A stretch of DNA of 64,000 nt, from positions 84,455,563 through 84,519,562 of the forward strand of contig NC_134545.1 of assembly GCF_050624435.1 (NCBI RefSeq), written 5' to 3'. This document shows positions 1 to 28,984 of the stretch, piece after piece (the first letter of the stretch is position 1; every line of letters starts with the position of its first letter). Under the pieces are notes generated by a model that searched no databases, was not told the origin of the DNA, and was given only the letters and a program-made list of their open reading frames with translations. The DNA is from Tenrec ecaudatus (lineage: Eukaryota > Chordata > Mammalia > Afrosoricida > Tenrecidae). A program made the position numbers and the translations under genes.

Positions 1-109
1 CCTCAACGCCCCTGCGCGTCTCGCCAGCTTACACATCATCCTCCCAATTACGCCAAGGGACATGAAGAGCGAAAGCTTCCTTCCCACCCCCTGAGCACTG
101 GCCACCTAC

Positions 110-18808
<18,699 letters not shown>

Positions 18809-18892
18809 AACATTTGGGGGAGGATTAAAATAGACCTCTCTGTCCCTTTAGAACATTTGGGGACGATTAAAGTAGACCTCTCTGTCCCTTTC
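18809..18892. repeat. Two-copy tandem repeat of about 43 bp upstream of CPN1
   Basis: Unit 1 at 18809-18851 and unit 2 at 18852-18892 share 'attaaa(a/g)tagacctctctg' and 'aacatttgggg', with few mismatches. Confidence 0.9.
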
Positions 18893-19127
18893 CTTTAATC
18901 CCATGTATCGCTGCCAGAACTTTATTCTTCCGAAGCGTTGCTCTGTTTTATCGGCGTTTCCCATTCAATGGACATCACGGAGGAAAGGAAAAGAGAAGCC
19001 CTAGGCCGGGAGAAATAGTGTGCAAGGCACATATGTGAAAATATCTCCAGACTTTCTACGTGACCCAGGACTCTTACAACACCAGAAGGCATGAAACCAC
19101 CTTTCAAACGACCCAAATACCTGAGTG

Positions 19128-19305
19128 CTCAAACCCACTGCCATTGCTTCCGCCCTGCTCCTAGCAGTCCTACACAGGATTCCCAAGGCTGCAAATCTCC
19201 AAGGAGCAGAGCGCCTCACCCATCTCCCACTGGGAGACTGGGCAATTTGAGTCACGCCCTTGCAGTTAGCGGTCCAGGACTTCCGACAGCGCCACAGGGC
19301 TCCTG
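19128..19305 (-). repeat. AfroSINE, antisense
   Basis: 'aaacccactgccattgc', 'cccaaggctgcaaatctcc' and head 'gacagcgccacagggctcc'. Confidence 0.7.
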
Positions 19306-19387
19306 AAAGATTTGAATGGATGCCAAGAAGGTGTCTGAATGAGCAATCAGGGCATGCAAACATGTTTCGTCATCATTCCCAAAACCC

Positions 19388-19556
19388 CAAACCAAAGCTA
19401 CGGTCATCAAGTGGATTCTGCCGCATAGCAACCTTGTGAGTTTGAGACTTTATCTTTACCAGGACAGACCGACAGCCTTATCTTTCTCCCACGGAGCAGC
19501 CGGTAGGTTTAAACCTTTGGCCGAGTGATTAGAAGCCCAACGCATACCAGGGTTCC
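19388..19556 (-). repeat. AfroSINE, antisense
   Basis: 'ccaaagctacggtcatcaag', 'tctttctcccacggagcagc' and head 'cgcataccagggttcc'. Confidence 0.7.
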
Positions 19557-19557
19557 T

Positions 19558-20495
19558 TGGCCATTAGGGAAACAGAATTAAAACCACGATGAGACACCCC
19601 TTCATACCACTCACCACCGCCAGACGAGCTGCTGCCTAGTAAATTCTGACTCACGGCAACTCCATGTATTTCAGAGAAGAGCTGTACTTCATAGACGTTT
19701 CCAGGGCTGTGATCACCCAGAAATGGATTGCCAGGCTTGTCTTCTAAGACACTGAGTAAATTCACACCTGCAACTTTTCAGTTAGCGGCTGAGCTTCCTG
19801 CGTCCCCTGAGGACTCCTCGTGCCCAGTGAGAATGTAGCTGCTTGGAATGGCGGTAAGAATCAAAGATAACAATAAGTGTGGGCAGGGATAGGGAGAAAC
19901 TAGCACACTAATACATTGCTGATGAGCATGTCAATGGTGTAGCCACTTCGAAAAACAGCCTGCCAGTTTCCTAAAATATTAAGCACAGAGTTACCATATG
20001 ACCCAGTAAGTAATTTAATTTGTAGGTGTATACACAAAGACTTGTATACAAATGTTTATAGCTACATTAGTCACAATAGTCAAACAACGGAAATGACCCG
20101 AATATCCAACCAATGATGAATAGACAAAGAAAACGTGTTAAATTCATGCAATGGAATATCGTGTGTCAAATCAGCTGCAGTAGTGACACACACTCCAACA
20201 TGAGCACATTTCAGCAATATCAAGCTTAGTAAAAGAAGATAGACACAGAGTACATGATTCCATTCATATAAAGTGCACTGAAAGGTCAAATCTATAGAAA
20301 CAGAGAGTAGACGCATGGTTTCCTAGACCTGGGGAGGTGTAAATGGCATGAAGGATTTTATTGGTGTGATATAAATGTTCTTCAGCGGAATTATGGTGAT
20401 GGTTACAAAACCTGGTAAATTTCCTAAAAATCATTGAATTGTACACTTAAAATGGGTGCATTTCATGATGTGTAAATTATTCCTCCATAAAGCTG
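19558..20495 (+). repeat. Old L1 (L1M-type) 3' end, split by an AfroSINE
   Basis: Starts 'ccattagggaaacagaatta' and 'ccacgatgagacacc'. After the SINE it continues with 'cagcctgccagtttcc', 'accatatgacccag', 'ctacattagtcacaat', 'atggtttcctagacc' and 'tggtgatggttacaaaacctgg', the standard order of mammalian L1M ORF2 end and 3' UTR. It carries no intact frame. Confidence 0.75.
19622..19820 (-). repeat. AfroSINE, antisense, inserted in L1M
   Basis: 'ctgactcacggcaactccat' to the head near 'cccctgaggactcctcg'. L1M text is continuous across it, so the SINE is younger than the L1M. Confidence 0.7.
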
Positions 20496-20517
20496 TGACT
20501 CTCAAATAGAAAGTAAA

Positions 20518-20625
20518 TGTTTAGAAAATACTGTTGGCAACATCTGTACAAATATGCTTGATACAATTGATGGATGGATTATTATAAGAGGTGTAAGAAC
20601 CCCCAATAAAATGATCTTTAGTACA
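20518..20625 (+). mobile_element. L1 3' terminus, sense, about 100 bp
   Basis: 'tatgcttgatacaattgatg' to 'cccccaataaaatgatc', followed by short (ATAC)n and (AAAC)n tracts in place of a pure poly(A). Confidence 0.7.
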
Positions 20626-20672
20626 TACATGCATACATACATACAGCTGTGATTAAACAAACAAACAAACAA
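20626..20672. repeat. (ATAC)n and (AAAC)n simple repeats
   Basis: Four to five units of each, at the 3' end of the L1 fragment. Confidence 0.8.
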
Positions 20673-20877
20673 CCTTCACTGGATCTTCATGAACTAGAGA
20701 GTAACATTAAAGTACTTCCACTTGGCCTTCAAGGTCATTTTTATCATGTCTACTCATAACTTGTCAATCCCTCTCTTACTCATGCAACCAAGCCGCACTG
20801 CCTACTGTCTTCTGAGGATGTCCATCATCACCGGTCACCTGCTTTTACTCTTGTTTTTTTCCCTGGGCAGCTTCTCA

Positions 20878-21300
20878 TAGTGAGTTTGATGTGTCAACTT
20901 GGTTAAGCTGTAATTCTGAGTGATTTGGCAGACACTGGACCAATCACTCTTCCATAATATAATCATCCCTGATTTCTGAGCAGCCAATAAGTTGAAAAGT
21001 CAATACGTTTCCTTGAGGATGTGGTCTGCATTCAATATAGATGGACGTTCTAGAAAAGCATTCTCTCCCTTGATCCTGCAGCCAACTGGTCATCCTCTGT
21101 GTTCTGTTCTTGGGATGTGAGTCAGTGGCCTGCCAAGCTTGGGCCGTATCAGCAACAACCACATACATCAGAAGTCTTCACCCTGATCCCTGACCCACAG
21201 ACTTGGGACTTGCCTGCCTCTACACTAGTGCAAGCCCTTTCCTTGACATAACCCCCCCTCTAGATATACACCTGCATCGATCATCTTGAGAAGAATGGGG
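20878..21300 (+). repeat. Probable LTR- or MITE-like interspersed repeat, distant relative of R1
   Basis: Begins 'gagtttgatgtgtcaacttg', contains 'ggtctgcattcaatatag' and ends near 'agatatacacctgcatc'. The opening 'gtcaacttg' recurs in R1 copy 3 (26848). Family name unknown. Confidence 0.35.
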
Positions 21301-21577
21301 ATTCCAGAACACTTCGTTGCACTCATACGGAACTTGTACACGAGTCAAGAGGCACACTGCATGGTTTCAAAGCAGGACGTTGGACAAGCAGGATATTGGG
21401 CTGGAGGGGTCTGGACGCATCTCAAGAGAGTCAAGGTCTGTTAGATCAGGGAGAGGGAGGAGGGAAAGGGGGCAGCTAGTTGCTAGCAGGGTAGTTTTAA
21501 AACCAGAGAGCCCGTCACACTAAGCTAGGTTACTACAGTGATCAGCTGAAAGGAGAGATGTCTTTTTTTAAAAAAAA

Positions 21578-21870
21578 ACCAACATTTTTTAGGGACTCAT
21601 ACAACTCTTCTCACAATCCATACATACATCGATTGTGTAAAGCACATCTGTATATTCTTTGCCCTAATCATTTTCAAAGCATTTGCTCTCCACTTAAGCC
21701 CTTTGCATCAGGTCCTCTTTTTTACCCCTCCCTCCCCGCTGCCCCCCCCTCATGAGCCCTTGATAATTTATAATTTATTATCTTGTCATATCTTGCCCTG
21801 TCCGACGTCTCCCTTCACCCCCTTTTCTGTTGTCAGTCCCCCAGGGAGGAGGTAACATGTAGAGGAGAGA
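21578..21870 (-). mobile_element. L1 3' end, antisense, about 290 bp
   Basis: Opens with a T-rich tail and 'agggactcatacaactctt', then 'tgtgtaaagcacatctgtat', 'tcttgccctgtccgacgtct' and 'cagggaggaggtaacatgta'. 5'-truncated. Confidence 0.85.
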
Positions 21871-22143
21871 TCTGTCTTATCTAAAAGGACCTCCCTGGTT
21901 ATAGTCAACCTTATCTTGTTTATTTCAACTAGACTATTTGATTTATCAATCTGAATCCCACTTGTTTATTGATTGCCTCTGAAGGCTAAATGAATTAACT
22001 AGATAAAAATGGAGAGGAATGTGTATGAAAATTGCTGAGAAAGAAGAAACTTGTTGGTTCCTCTCTTGTCACTTTGATCCTGTTTGAATCTGCCAGGGCT
22101 ATGTCTTTCTCTGTCTCTCTCTCTCTTACCTACATTTACTCTC

Positions 22144-22331
22144 AGGTGGCCTAGTGGGTTATGTGTTGGGCCACTAATGACAGCATCAGTTCAAAACCAC
22201 CAGCCCCTCCACTAGAGGAGACTTTGTAGTCCTGTCAAGAGGTATAGTCTCAGAAACCCACAGAGGCAGTCCTACCATGCCCTATAGGGTTGCTAAGAGT
22301 TAGGATCCACTTAATGCAGGGAGTTTGGTTC
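22144..22331 (+). repeat. AfroSINE, sense
   Basis: Head 'ggtggcctagtgggttatgt', then 'agttcaaaaccaccagcccc', 'cagaaacccacagaggcagt' and 'atagggttgctaagagttag'. Confidence 0.8.
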
Positions 22332-22985
22332 TGGAATCCTGGGTAATCAAGTAAGACGCTTTACAAACTGACCCCAAACCAAAGGAGTTTCAGGTCATGA
22401 CAACCACATTGTTTGTCCTGTGATTTCCACATGGGTCCCAGATGGTAGAACTTGGTCATGTCCAGGGACAAAGAAAGCTGATAAATATAGTTTTTATCTT
22501 AGACGACCATGCATCCAGCTAGATCTGAGAGGTTCTATTATGATAAAGAGAACAGGTCAGGTTGAACATTGGCCATTCTGACCCATTCTCAGTTGAACTT
22601 GACCTAGAGGATCATTGAGCCCACCATGGAGCTTTTGAAAAATCTCTCTCTTTCCTCGTGCAGGGATGTGTTGACTCTATGTTGTCATATATTTTGAATC
22701 AAAATTCCCTTCATTTGACTGGCATTCTCCTTGGTTTTGTATTCTAATGTTTTTCTTGTTTGTTAAAAATAGAATTTTTCATTTTTTATCTTTTGCTCTT
22801 TTATTTTGCTTCAAGTTGGTTTCATGGGTTGGATGTGAATTCAAAATACTCTTCCTCCAACATCTTTAACTCAAATTTGCCAAAATGAAATATTCTTAAA
22901 CATTGCTTTCTTCAAAACACAGCCCTAGAAAGTCTTTCTGTGATTTCCTCTATCTTTAGAATCGAGCCATCCCTCCCCTTCCCCC
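22332..22985. other. Intergenic, unassigned
   Basis: AT-rich sequence between the SINE and the L1; no gene or named repeat seen. Confidence 0.4.
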
Positions 22986-22989
22986 AAGA

Positions 22990-24420
22990 AGAATTTAGTT
23001 CAGAGGACAGCACTGAAGCTACAGCTCAGGGAGAGGGGCATGTCTGATCAGAAGACACAGAAGCAAATGAAGGAGGAGGAAAAGAGAGTGGAGCACATCC
23101 TGGCCCACCGAGCCTTGAGGATGATATCCCTGTTCAGAACAGCCAATGCACAGAGAGGACCATATGGCCGGCCCCACTATAAGACCCATAGCCCCTGGGG
23201 GACAACAATGGAGACACAGTGTGGGAATTGCACCCCATCTGATCCCATCTTACTGAAGCAGAACACTAAGGATGTGGAACAGCAAGGGGAGCAGAGCAAG
23301 GAAATCCTGGAGGAATACCAAAAGTAGACTTTGGGGCCAAGGGGTGGATGCCCTTCAGATTCAGCTGGAAAACACTCCTAAAGGTCAACAAACAGACCTT
23401 GAACTATTTACAGCCTTTTATCTTTTTTTGGCATTTGTATTTGTTGTTTTGTTTTCTTTTGTTGCTTTGTTTTGCTCTGTCTTGGATTTGTGCATACTAT
23501 TATCTCTGCATGCCTATTTAGATCAGATGGGGGCCATAAACAATCTGGAGGAAAAAACAACAGGACCGATAATTCTCGGGGACATGGGAGAGGGGGAAGT
23601 CGGGGAAAGGAAGTGGGTGTCAACAAACCCAGGGACAGAGGAATAGCAAGTGATCCAAAATCGGGGGTGAAGTGTAGGAGGCCTTGATCAGGGGTAATGT
23701 AACTAAGAGGAATTACTGTGATCATGAGGTGTCGATGGGATCAGATATCAGGCATAAAAGAACAAAAAAATCATATCATGGTGAATGACGGGAAGTGCGG
23801 AGTAGAATCAAGAACCAAAGTCCATCTGTAGGCAACTGGACATCCCCTTATAGAAGGCCATGGGGGAGAAGATGAGTCAGTCATGGTGCAAGACAGCAAC
23901 AATAAAACTTACTACTTTCCTCTAGTTCTTTAATGCTTCCTCTCCCCCACTATCATGATCCCAATTCTACCTTACAAATCTGGCTAGACCAGAGGATGTA
24001 CACTGGGGCAGATAAGAGCTGGAAACACAGGGAATCCAGGACAGATAAATCCCTCAGGACCAACAATGAGAGTAGCTATACCAAGAGGGTAAAGGGAAGC
24101 TGGGGTAGAAAAGGGAACCGATTACAAGGATCTACATATAACCCTCTCCCTGGGGGATGGACAACAGAAAAGTGAATGAAGGGAGCTGTTGGACAGTGTA
24201 AGATATGACAAAATAACAATAATTTATAAATGATCAAGGATGAAGGAGGGGCGGGGAGGGAGGGGAAAATGAGCAGCAGATATTAAGGGCTCAAGTAGAA
24301 AGCAAATGTTTTGAGAATGATGATGGCAACAGATGTACAAATGTGCTTGACACAATGGATGCGTGTGTGGATTGTGATAAGAGCTGTATGAGCCCCCAAT
24401 GAAATGATTTTAAAAAGAAG
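22990..24420 (+). mobile_element. L1 3' UTR, sense, 1.4 kb, with internal deletion
   Basis: Upstream landmarks 'gacaggcatgtctgatcaga'-type and 'gagcacatcctggcccaccg' correspond to about 30780-30850 in the antisense L1 at 28985-32525. The 'gcataagcaaatgtgg' module and its surroundings are missing here: the text jumps from 'gaggaattac' to 'tgatcatgaggtgtc'. Ends 'gagcccccaatgaaatgatt' plus A-rich. Confidence 0.8.
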
Positions 24421-24422
24421 AA

Positions 24423-24850
24423 AATTTACATACTAAAAAAAAAGAACCAAGCCAAACCAATTATGCTGGATTGAAATAATAATATGTTATTGTTTTTCCA
24501 GTGAAGGGCAGTGCTGGATTTTCAATGTTCTCCGTGATATTGCTCTCAATGCTCCTCTCAAGAGACGCTTCCTCGGAGCACCACCCACTGTCTGCTCTAG
24601 TTACTGTAACGTGTTCTACATATGCTGTTTGCATGTATACGTTTCTTATTGCCTTGACTAGGATGCCGATTCCTCGAGGAGCTGTATGTAACCTGCTTGG
24701 ATCTAAATACATCTCTTCCCTCCCACCCCACCCCAGCCCCATCTCCATGTTTTCTGTCCTGGGAAATGGCACCACCTGTTGCCCAATTCAACAATGTGGA
24801 AGTCTTGTCTCAGGAAAACAATGAATATTTCCTTTTAGTACCTTAAAAAA
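24423..24850 (+). other. Duplicated segment D, copy A, directly after an L1 tail
   Basis: From 'atttacatactaaaa' to 'taccttaaaa'. The same sequence recurs at 63078-63540, again immediately downstream of an L1 3' end. Shared strings include 'gggcagtgctggattttcaa', 'taacctgcttggatctaaat' and 'gtggaagtcttgtctcagga'. No coding potential seen. Confidence 0.85.
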
Positions 24851-24894
24851 AATCATCTCTATGAAACCAGTCAGTAATTCATTGATCTTTCCAG

Positions 24895-25910
24895 AGCCCC
24901 CTCAGTAAAGTCCTGATTTCTTCCCGTGGCAACCAGGCCCTCCCTGCCCCGACGCTGGGCTTCCTGTTCGGCACCAGAGCTCTCGCTCCGCCCCAACACG
25001 CACGCTGCATGCTGATTTCCTCTGGTTCCCTTGAGGTGGCTCTGACTCTCAGTGGCCAAAAGTCCAACAGAAAGAAACACTGCCCAGTCCTGTGCCATCC
25101 TCACAAGTGTGCTTATGTCTGAACCCCTAGTTGTCACCTCTGTGTCGACCCAGTTCATTGAGGGTCTTCTTTTTGTAATGATCCTCGCTCTGTCAAACAA
25201 GAAGCCTTTCCCAGGGACTGGTCTCTCCTGATGACATGTCCAAAGGACACGAGACAGTCTCGCCAACCTTGATTCTCAGGAGCACTCTGCTACCCCTCTT
25301 TCAGGGGCGATTTCTTTGTTCTTCTGGTAGCCCAGAATCTTCTTCAGCAACACCATCATTCAAATGCTCATTCTTCTCCCAACTTCCTTTCTCCTTGTCC
25401 CACTTTCACATGCCTGAGAAGCGATGGGAAATGCCATGGCTTGAGCCAGGTACCCTCAGTGCTCACAGGGCCACCTTTGTTCTCTAACCCTTTAAAAAGA
25501 GGTCTTTTGCAATACATTTGTCCAAGGCAACACGTCATTTGCATCCTTGTCTGCTGCTTCCATGAGCATTGATTGTGGATCCAAGTCAACTGAAATCCTC
25601 AGCAACTTCAATCTTTTTCCATTTTGCATGATGTTGTCTGTTGGTCCAACTGTGAGAATTTGGGTTTTCTTTTCTTTCTTTCTTTTTTATATAAGATTTG
25701 GGTTTTCTATACATTGACTTGCAGTCCATGTTGAAGGCTGCAGACCTCGATCTTCATCAGTAAGTACTTCGTGTCCTCTTTGTTTTCAGTCAACGAGGCT
25801 TTGTGCCCTGCATGTCGCAGGTTAACGAGCCTCCCTCCAACCCTAACGCCGTCTTCTCCTTCTCCACACAGCCCAGCTTCTCAGATGATATGCCCAGTGT
25901 CCAGACTGAG
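24895..25910 (-). repeat. RTE (BovB-like) LINE fragment, antisense
   Basis: 'ggactggtctctcctgatga', 'acatttgtccaaggcaacac', 'gtctgttggtccaactgtga' and 'tgatcttcatcagtaagtac' follow the order of an antisense RTE reverse-transcriptase/3' region. A second copy with the same strings lies at 53120-53705. Frames are broken. Confidence 0.6.
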
Positions 25911-25969
25911 TAAGTGTGGGGAGAGGACACACACCTTTTCTGATTTTGAGCCAAGTAGTATTCCCTTAC

Positions 25970-26128
25970 CAGGAGCTCTGGTGGTGCCGGTTCCGGGCTG
26001 GACTGCTAACTGCAAGGTCACAGTTCCAGTTTCCTCCTCCTAACAAGGGCTACAGTCTCAGAAACTCACAGGGGCGGTTCCACCCTGCCCTGTAGAGTTG
26101 GCGTCCACCCGATGGCAGTGAGTTGCGT
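25970..26128 (+). repeat. AfroSINE, sense
   Basis: Head 'ggagctctggtggtgccggt', 'gctaactgcaaggtcacagt' and 'ctcagaaactcacaggggcg', ending 'cgatggcagtgagttg'. Confidence 0.8.
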
Positions 26129-26149
26129 ATTCCTTTGTTCTATTCAAAC

Positions 26150-26720
26150 AACTGCCTTTTGGTCTATGTACAGTGAGGGAGTTACCGTAGTTTATTGTAC
26201 CAACCTGGCCGATAAATATATGTGGGGTTAGTGATAAACACATGTGGGGTTAATTGAAGGGTGGATGGATAAATGGCTCTGTGAGCCTCGCCTTTCTAGT
26301 TCTAGGGTCTCTTGCTTTGTGACGATCGGACCAGGGTGCAGCTCCTTAGCCAGTTCCCTGCTTCAGCTCACTTCCTGCAAGACATCCCTGAGGAGAAGCC
26401 GCATGGACCTACCCAATGCAGCCTTGGGTGCTGGAGCAGCAGTGGGAAATGCCTGCCAGCGCTGAGATGCTTACATTTTCACTGACTCGGCTTTCCTCCT
26501 GCTGTCGCTATCATTGCGTCTGTTTTGTGAGATAGAGGAGGACTTTGTGTATTGGCGTTGGACATAGGGGTTAATGGGTTAATGTTGGACTTGTGGGCTT
26601 GGGCAGCACTGGGTTGGGATGTTTTCTTGATGTGCACTTACCCTTTATATAAAACTCTCTCTTATACATGAGTTTCTGTGGATTTGTTTCTCTGATGTAC
26701 CCAGACTGATACACATACAG
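26150..26720 (+). mobile_element. LTR-like repeat R1, copy 2
   Basis: Shares 'catccctgaggagaagccgc atggacctac' with copy 1, 'ggacttgtgggcttgggcag', 'tttatataaaactctctctt' and an end in 'gtttctctgatgtacccaga ctgata'. Confidence 0.55.
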
Positions 26721-26772
26721 GTTCTGTATGAACATAATGAAGTGTTCTAGAACTCTCATCTTTTGTGATGTT

Positions 26773-26797
26773 ATCTATCTATCTATCTATCTATCAA
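26773..26797. repeat. (ATCT)n microsatellite
   Basis: About six units between two R1 copies. Confidence 0.85.
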
Positions 26798-26847
26798 TCA
26801 TATATCTCTCTATAATGATCCACACAGTCTAATGCCTTTCCTTAGTG

Positions 26848-27362
26848 TGGAAGTTACATAATTTCATGTCAACTTGACATAGAAGTATAGGGGTGGAATC
26901 CAGCCTGTTAATCCAGGTCACAGCCTGGTACCTTGTGGTCATGAAGTCCTTATGAGGAGGCTCCTGGGAACCTCCCTACCTCTCTCTGCCTTCATCTCCC
27001 TGCTGGCAGACCCTGGTTGCTGCGAGCCCTGTGATGTGGCCATTGCCATTGGATCAGAGACTTTGCGCCCATTGGCCTGTGGCTTTCCTGTATTCTGCAA
27101 CATTGCCTGTGGCTGTATGAGTCTGAAGATGGACTTACGGACTGACATCAGACTTAGGGCCTAGTATCGTATATACGGACTTGATATGGCCTGGGATGGG
27201 ATGTTTGCTATACACACACATATGTATATATACATACACACAGATGTGTATATATATATATATATGCATACACACATGCACTTATTTATTGGTATAAAGT
27301 TCTTTCTTACACATACATGAGTGTCACTGGATTTGTTTCTCTAGTCAATGCGGCCTAACACA
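26848..27362 (+). mobile_element. LTR-like repeat R1, copy 3
   Basis: Starts 'tgtggaagttacataatttc' with 'gtcaacttgacat', then 'ggggtggaatccagcctgtt', 'ggatttgtttctctagtcaa', and ends 'ggcctaacaca'. An internal (CA/TA)n tract lies near 27210-27270. Confidence 0.6.
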
Positions 27363-27409
27363 TACTGTCAATAAAACACAAGTAAACATCTTCCTGATAG
27401 TCTCTGCTT

Positions 27410-27885
27410 ATTGCCAAGATTCATCTGATGCCGCAATGTTAGGTTTTCCTGTCACATCCTCTCCTGAATCTCCTTTGAATTTCTGGTAGTTCTCCATGGA
27501 TGTACTACTGAGATCATTGTGAAACGATCTTCAGCACAGTTTTACTTGCATGTGATATTGATATTCTTCACTATTTTTGCATTGTCTTGGGTCACATTTA
27601 TTTGAGATGGGCACAAATATGAATCCCATCAGGATGATTGGCTAGGTAGCTGTCATCCAATTTTTATTTATTTATTTTTACATAGACTAGTGAGAGCTTC
27701 TAGTGCTCCATCCGTTTTTGGAAACATTTCAGTGCCTTTGGTGCAGATTGGGTTTTCCTTTAAAATGATTGATTCTTGATCAAACACTACATGTGGAAAT
27801 GACTGAATGGCAATCAATTCTTCTTGTGAATTAATTCCACCTATTCTCCATTCCCATAAGAAGGCGAGACTTGGGCTCATGTATT
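27410..27885 (-). repeat. Probable RTE LINE internal fragment, antisense
   Basis: 'gatgattggctaggtagctg' and the surrounding text resemble antisense RTE ORF sequence. Low certainty; no frame survives. Confidence 0.35.
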
Positions 27886-28118
27886 TTGACATGTTGTGAG
27901 GAGACACCAGTGCCTGGAGGAGGGAATCATGCTTGGTAAAGTGGAGGGAAGTGAAAATGAGGAAGACCCTCCCAGGACGGATGGACACATGCCTGCAGCA
28001 GCGCGCTCATGCAGAACACTTGGGGAGATGGTTCTGAATCAGGTGGTGTTTCATTCTGTTGTCCACAGGGTCGCAATAAGTTGGAACCAAATCCACAGCA
28101 CTCTACAACAACAACCAC
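27886..28118 (+). repeat. RTE LINE 3' end, sense
   Basis: 'gaatcatgcttggtaaagtg', 'gaggaagaccctcccaggac', 'gtttcattctgttgtccaca' and a tail 'tacaacaacaaccacca'. Confidence 0.65.
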
Positions 28119-28249
28119 CACACCAGTATGTACCAGGTGCTTAACAAATGTTGAAAAAGTATAACCAATATTGAACTATCTCCTCTGCACATACATTTTA
28201 TTGATTTTAGAACAGCACAGGAGATGACTGAGCAAAATTCCAGAAACCT

Positions 28250-28444
28250 CTCATTACCATCAAGTCAACCTGACTCCTGGCAACCGTGTTGGGCAGAATC
28301 AAGCTGTTCCTTTGGGTTTCTGAGACTTTAAATCTTTAGAGAAGTAGAGAGCCTCTTCTTTCTCTTGGAGAATGGTGGGCTGGTTTGAACCACTGACGCT
28401 ATGATTGGCAGCTCAGTGCTTAACCCACTACATCACCAGAGATC
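28250..28444 (-). repeat. AfroSINE, antisense
   Basis: 'taccatcaagtcaacctgac' to the head 'aacccactacatcaccagag'. Confidence 0.75.
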
Positions 28445-28445
28445 A

Positions 28446-28577
28446 TATCTTTGGGGTTCCTAAGGCTCTAACTCCTTATGGGAGCAGAAAGTCTCACCTT
28501 TTCCCGAGCAGCGGCCGATGAGCTTGAACCACTGATCTTGTAGTTAGCAGTCCAATTTGTAATCTACAGAACTCCTT
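28446..28577 (-). repeat. AfroSINE, antisense, 3' part missing
   Basis: 'tatgggagcagaaagtctca' and 'tcttgtagttagcagtccaa'; the head is degraded. Same orientation and adjacent to the preceding copy. Confidence 0.6.
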
Positions 28578-28984
28578 CCAGAAATCTAGGTTCTTCCATA
28601 TGCCCCCACTAACCTCACTTTGCACCAGGCAATCACCGCTTCAGTGAAATGTTGGCTTAGACTGTCTCAAGCCACTGTGTAGCATGGACTCTGAGTCTAT
28701 TTGTTGTATAATCATTGCCTCATTTGTAAATAGTTGACTGTAATCCTCCTTGTCAATAACAGAGGGGCATTTTTTTTCTGTGACATCAAAGCAAGCATCA
28801 GGCAGAAGGTTAACCAGACAAGAGTAGCTTGGTGCTGCATAATCTGATCCTGTGGGATAGAGTGACCGCCATGTGTCAGACTCGGAATTGCCCTGTTAAC
28901 TGGACCAGAGAGACTGTGAGTCGGAATATTGTGTGGCAACTCTATTTCATTGACTGTAAGGTGCTCTTTTTCTCCCCCCGCATT
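28578..28984. other. Intergenic, unassigned
   Basis: No gene or clear repeat; 28830-28930 may be a very degraded SINE. Confidence 0.35.

Noticed and set aside
23040-23327. 95-residue frame starting MSDQKTQKQMKEEEKR as a possible gene or extra L1 ORF
   Set aside because: The same DNA occurs in two other L1 3' UTR copies (30780-30850 antisense, 41421 on) where the frame is broken. It lies after the ORF2 end. A comparison of many copies for coding constraint would settle it.
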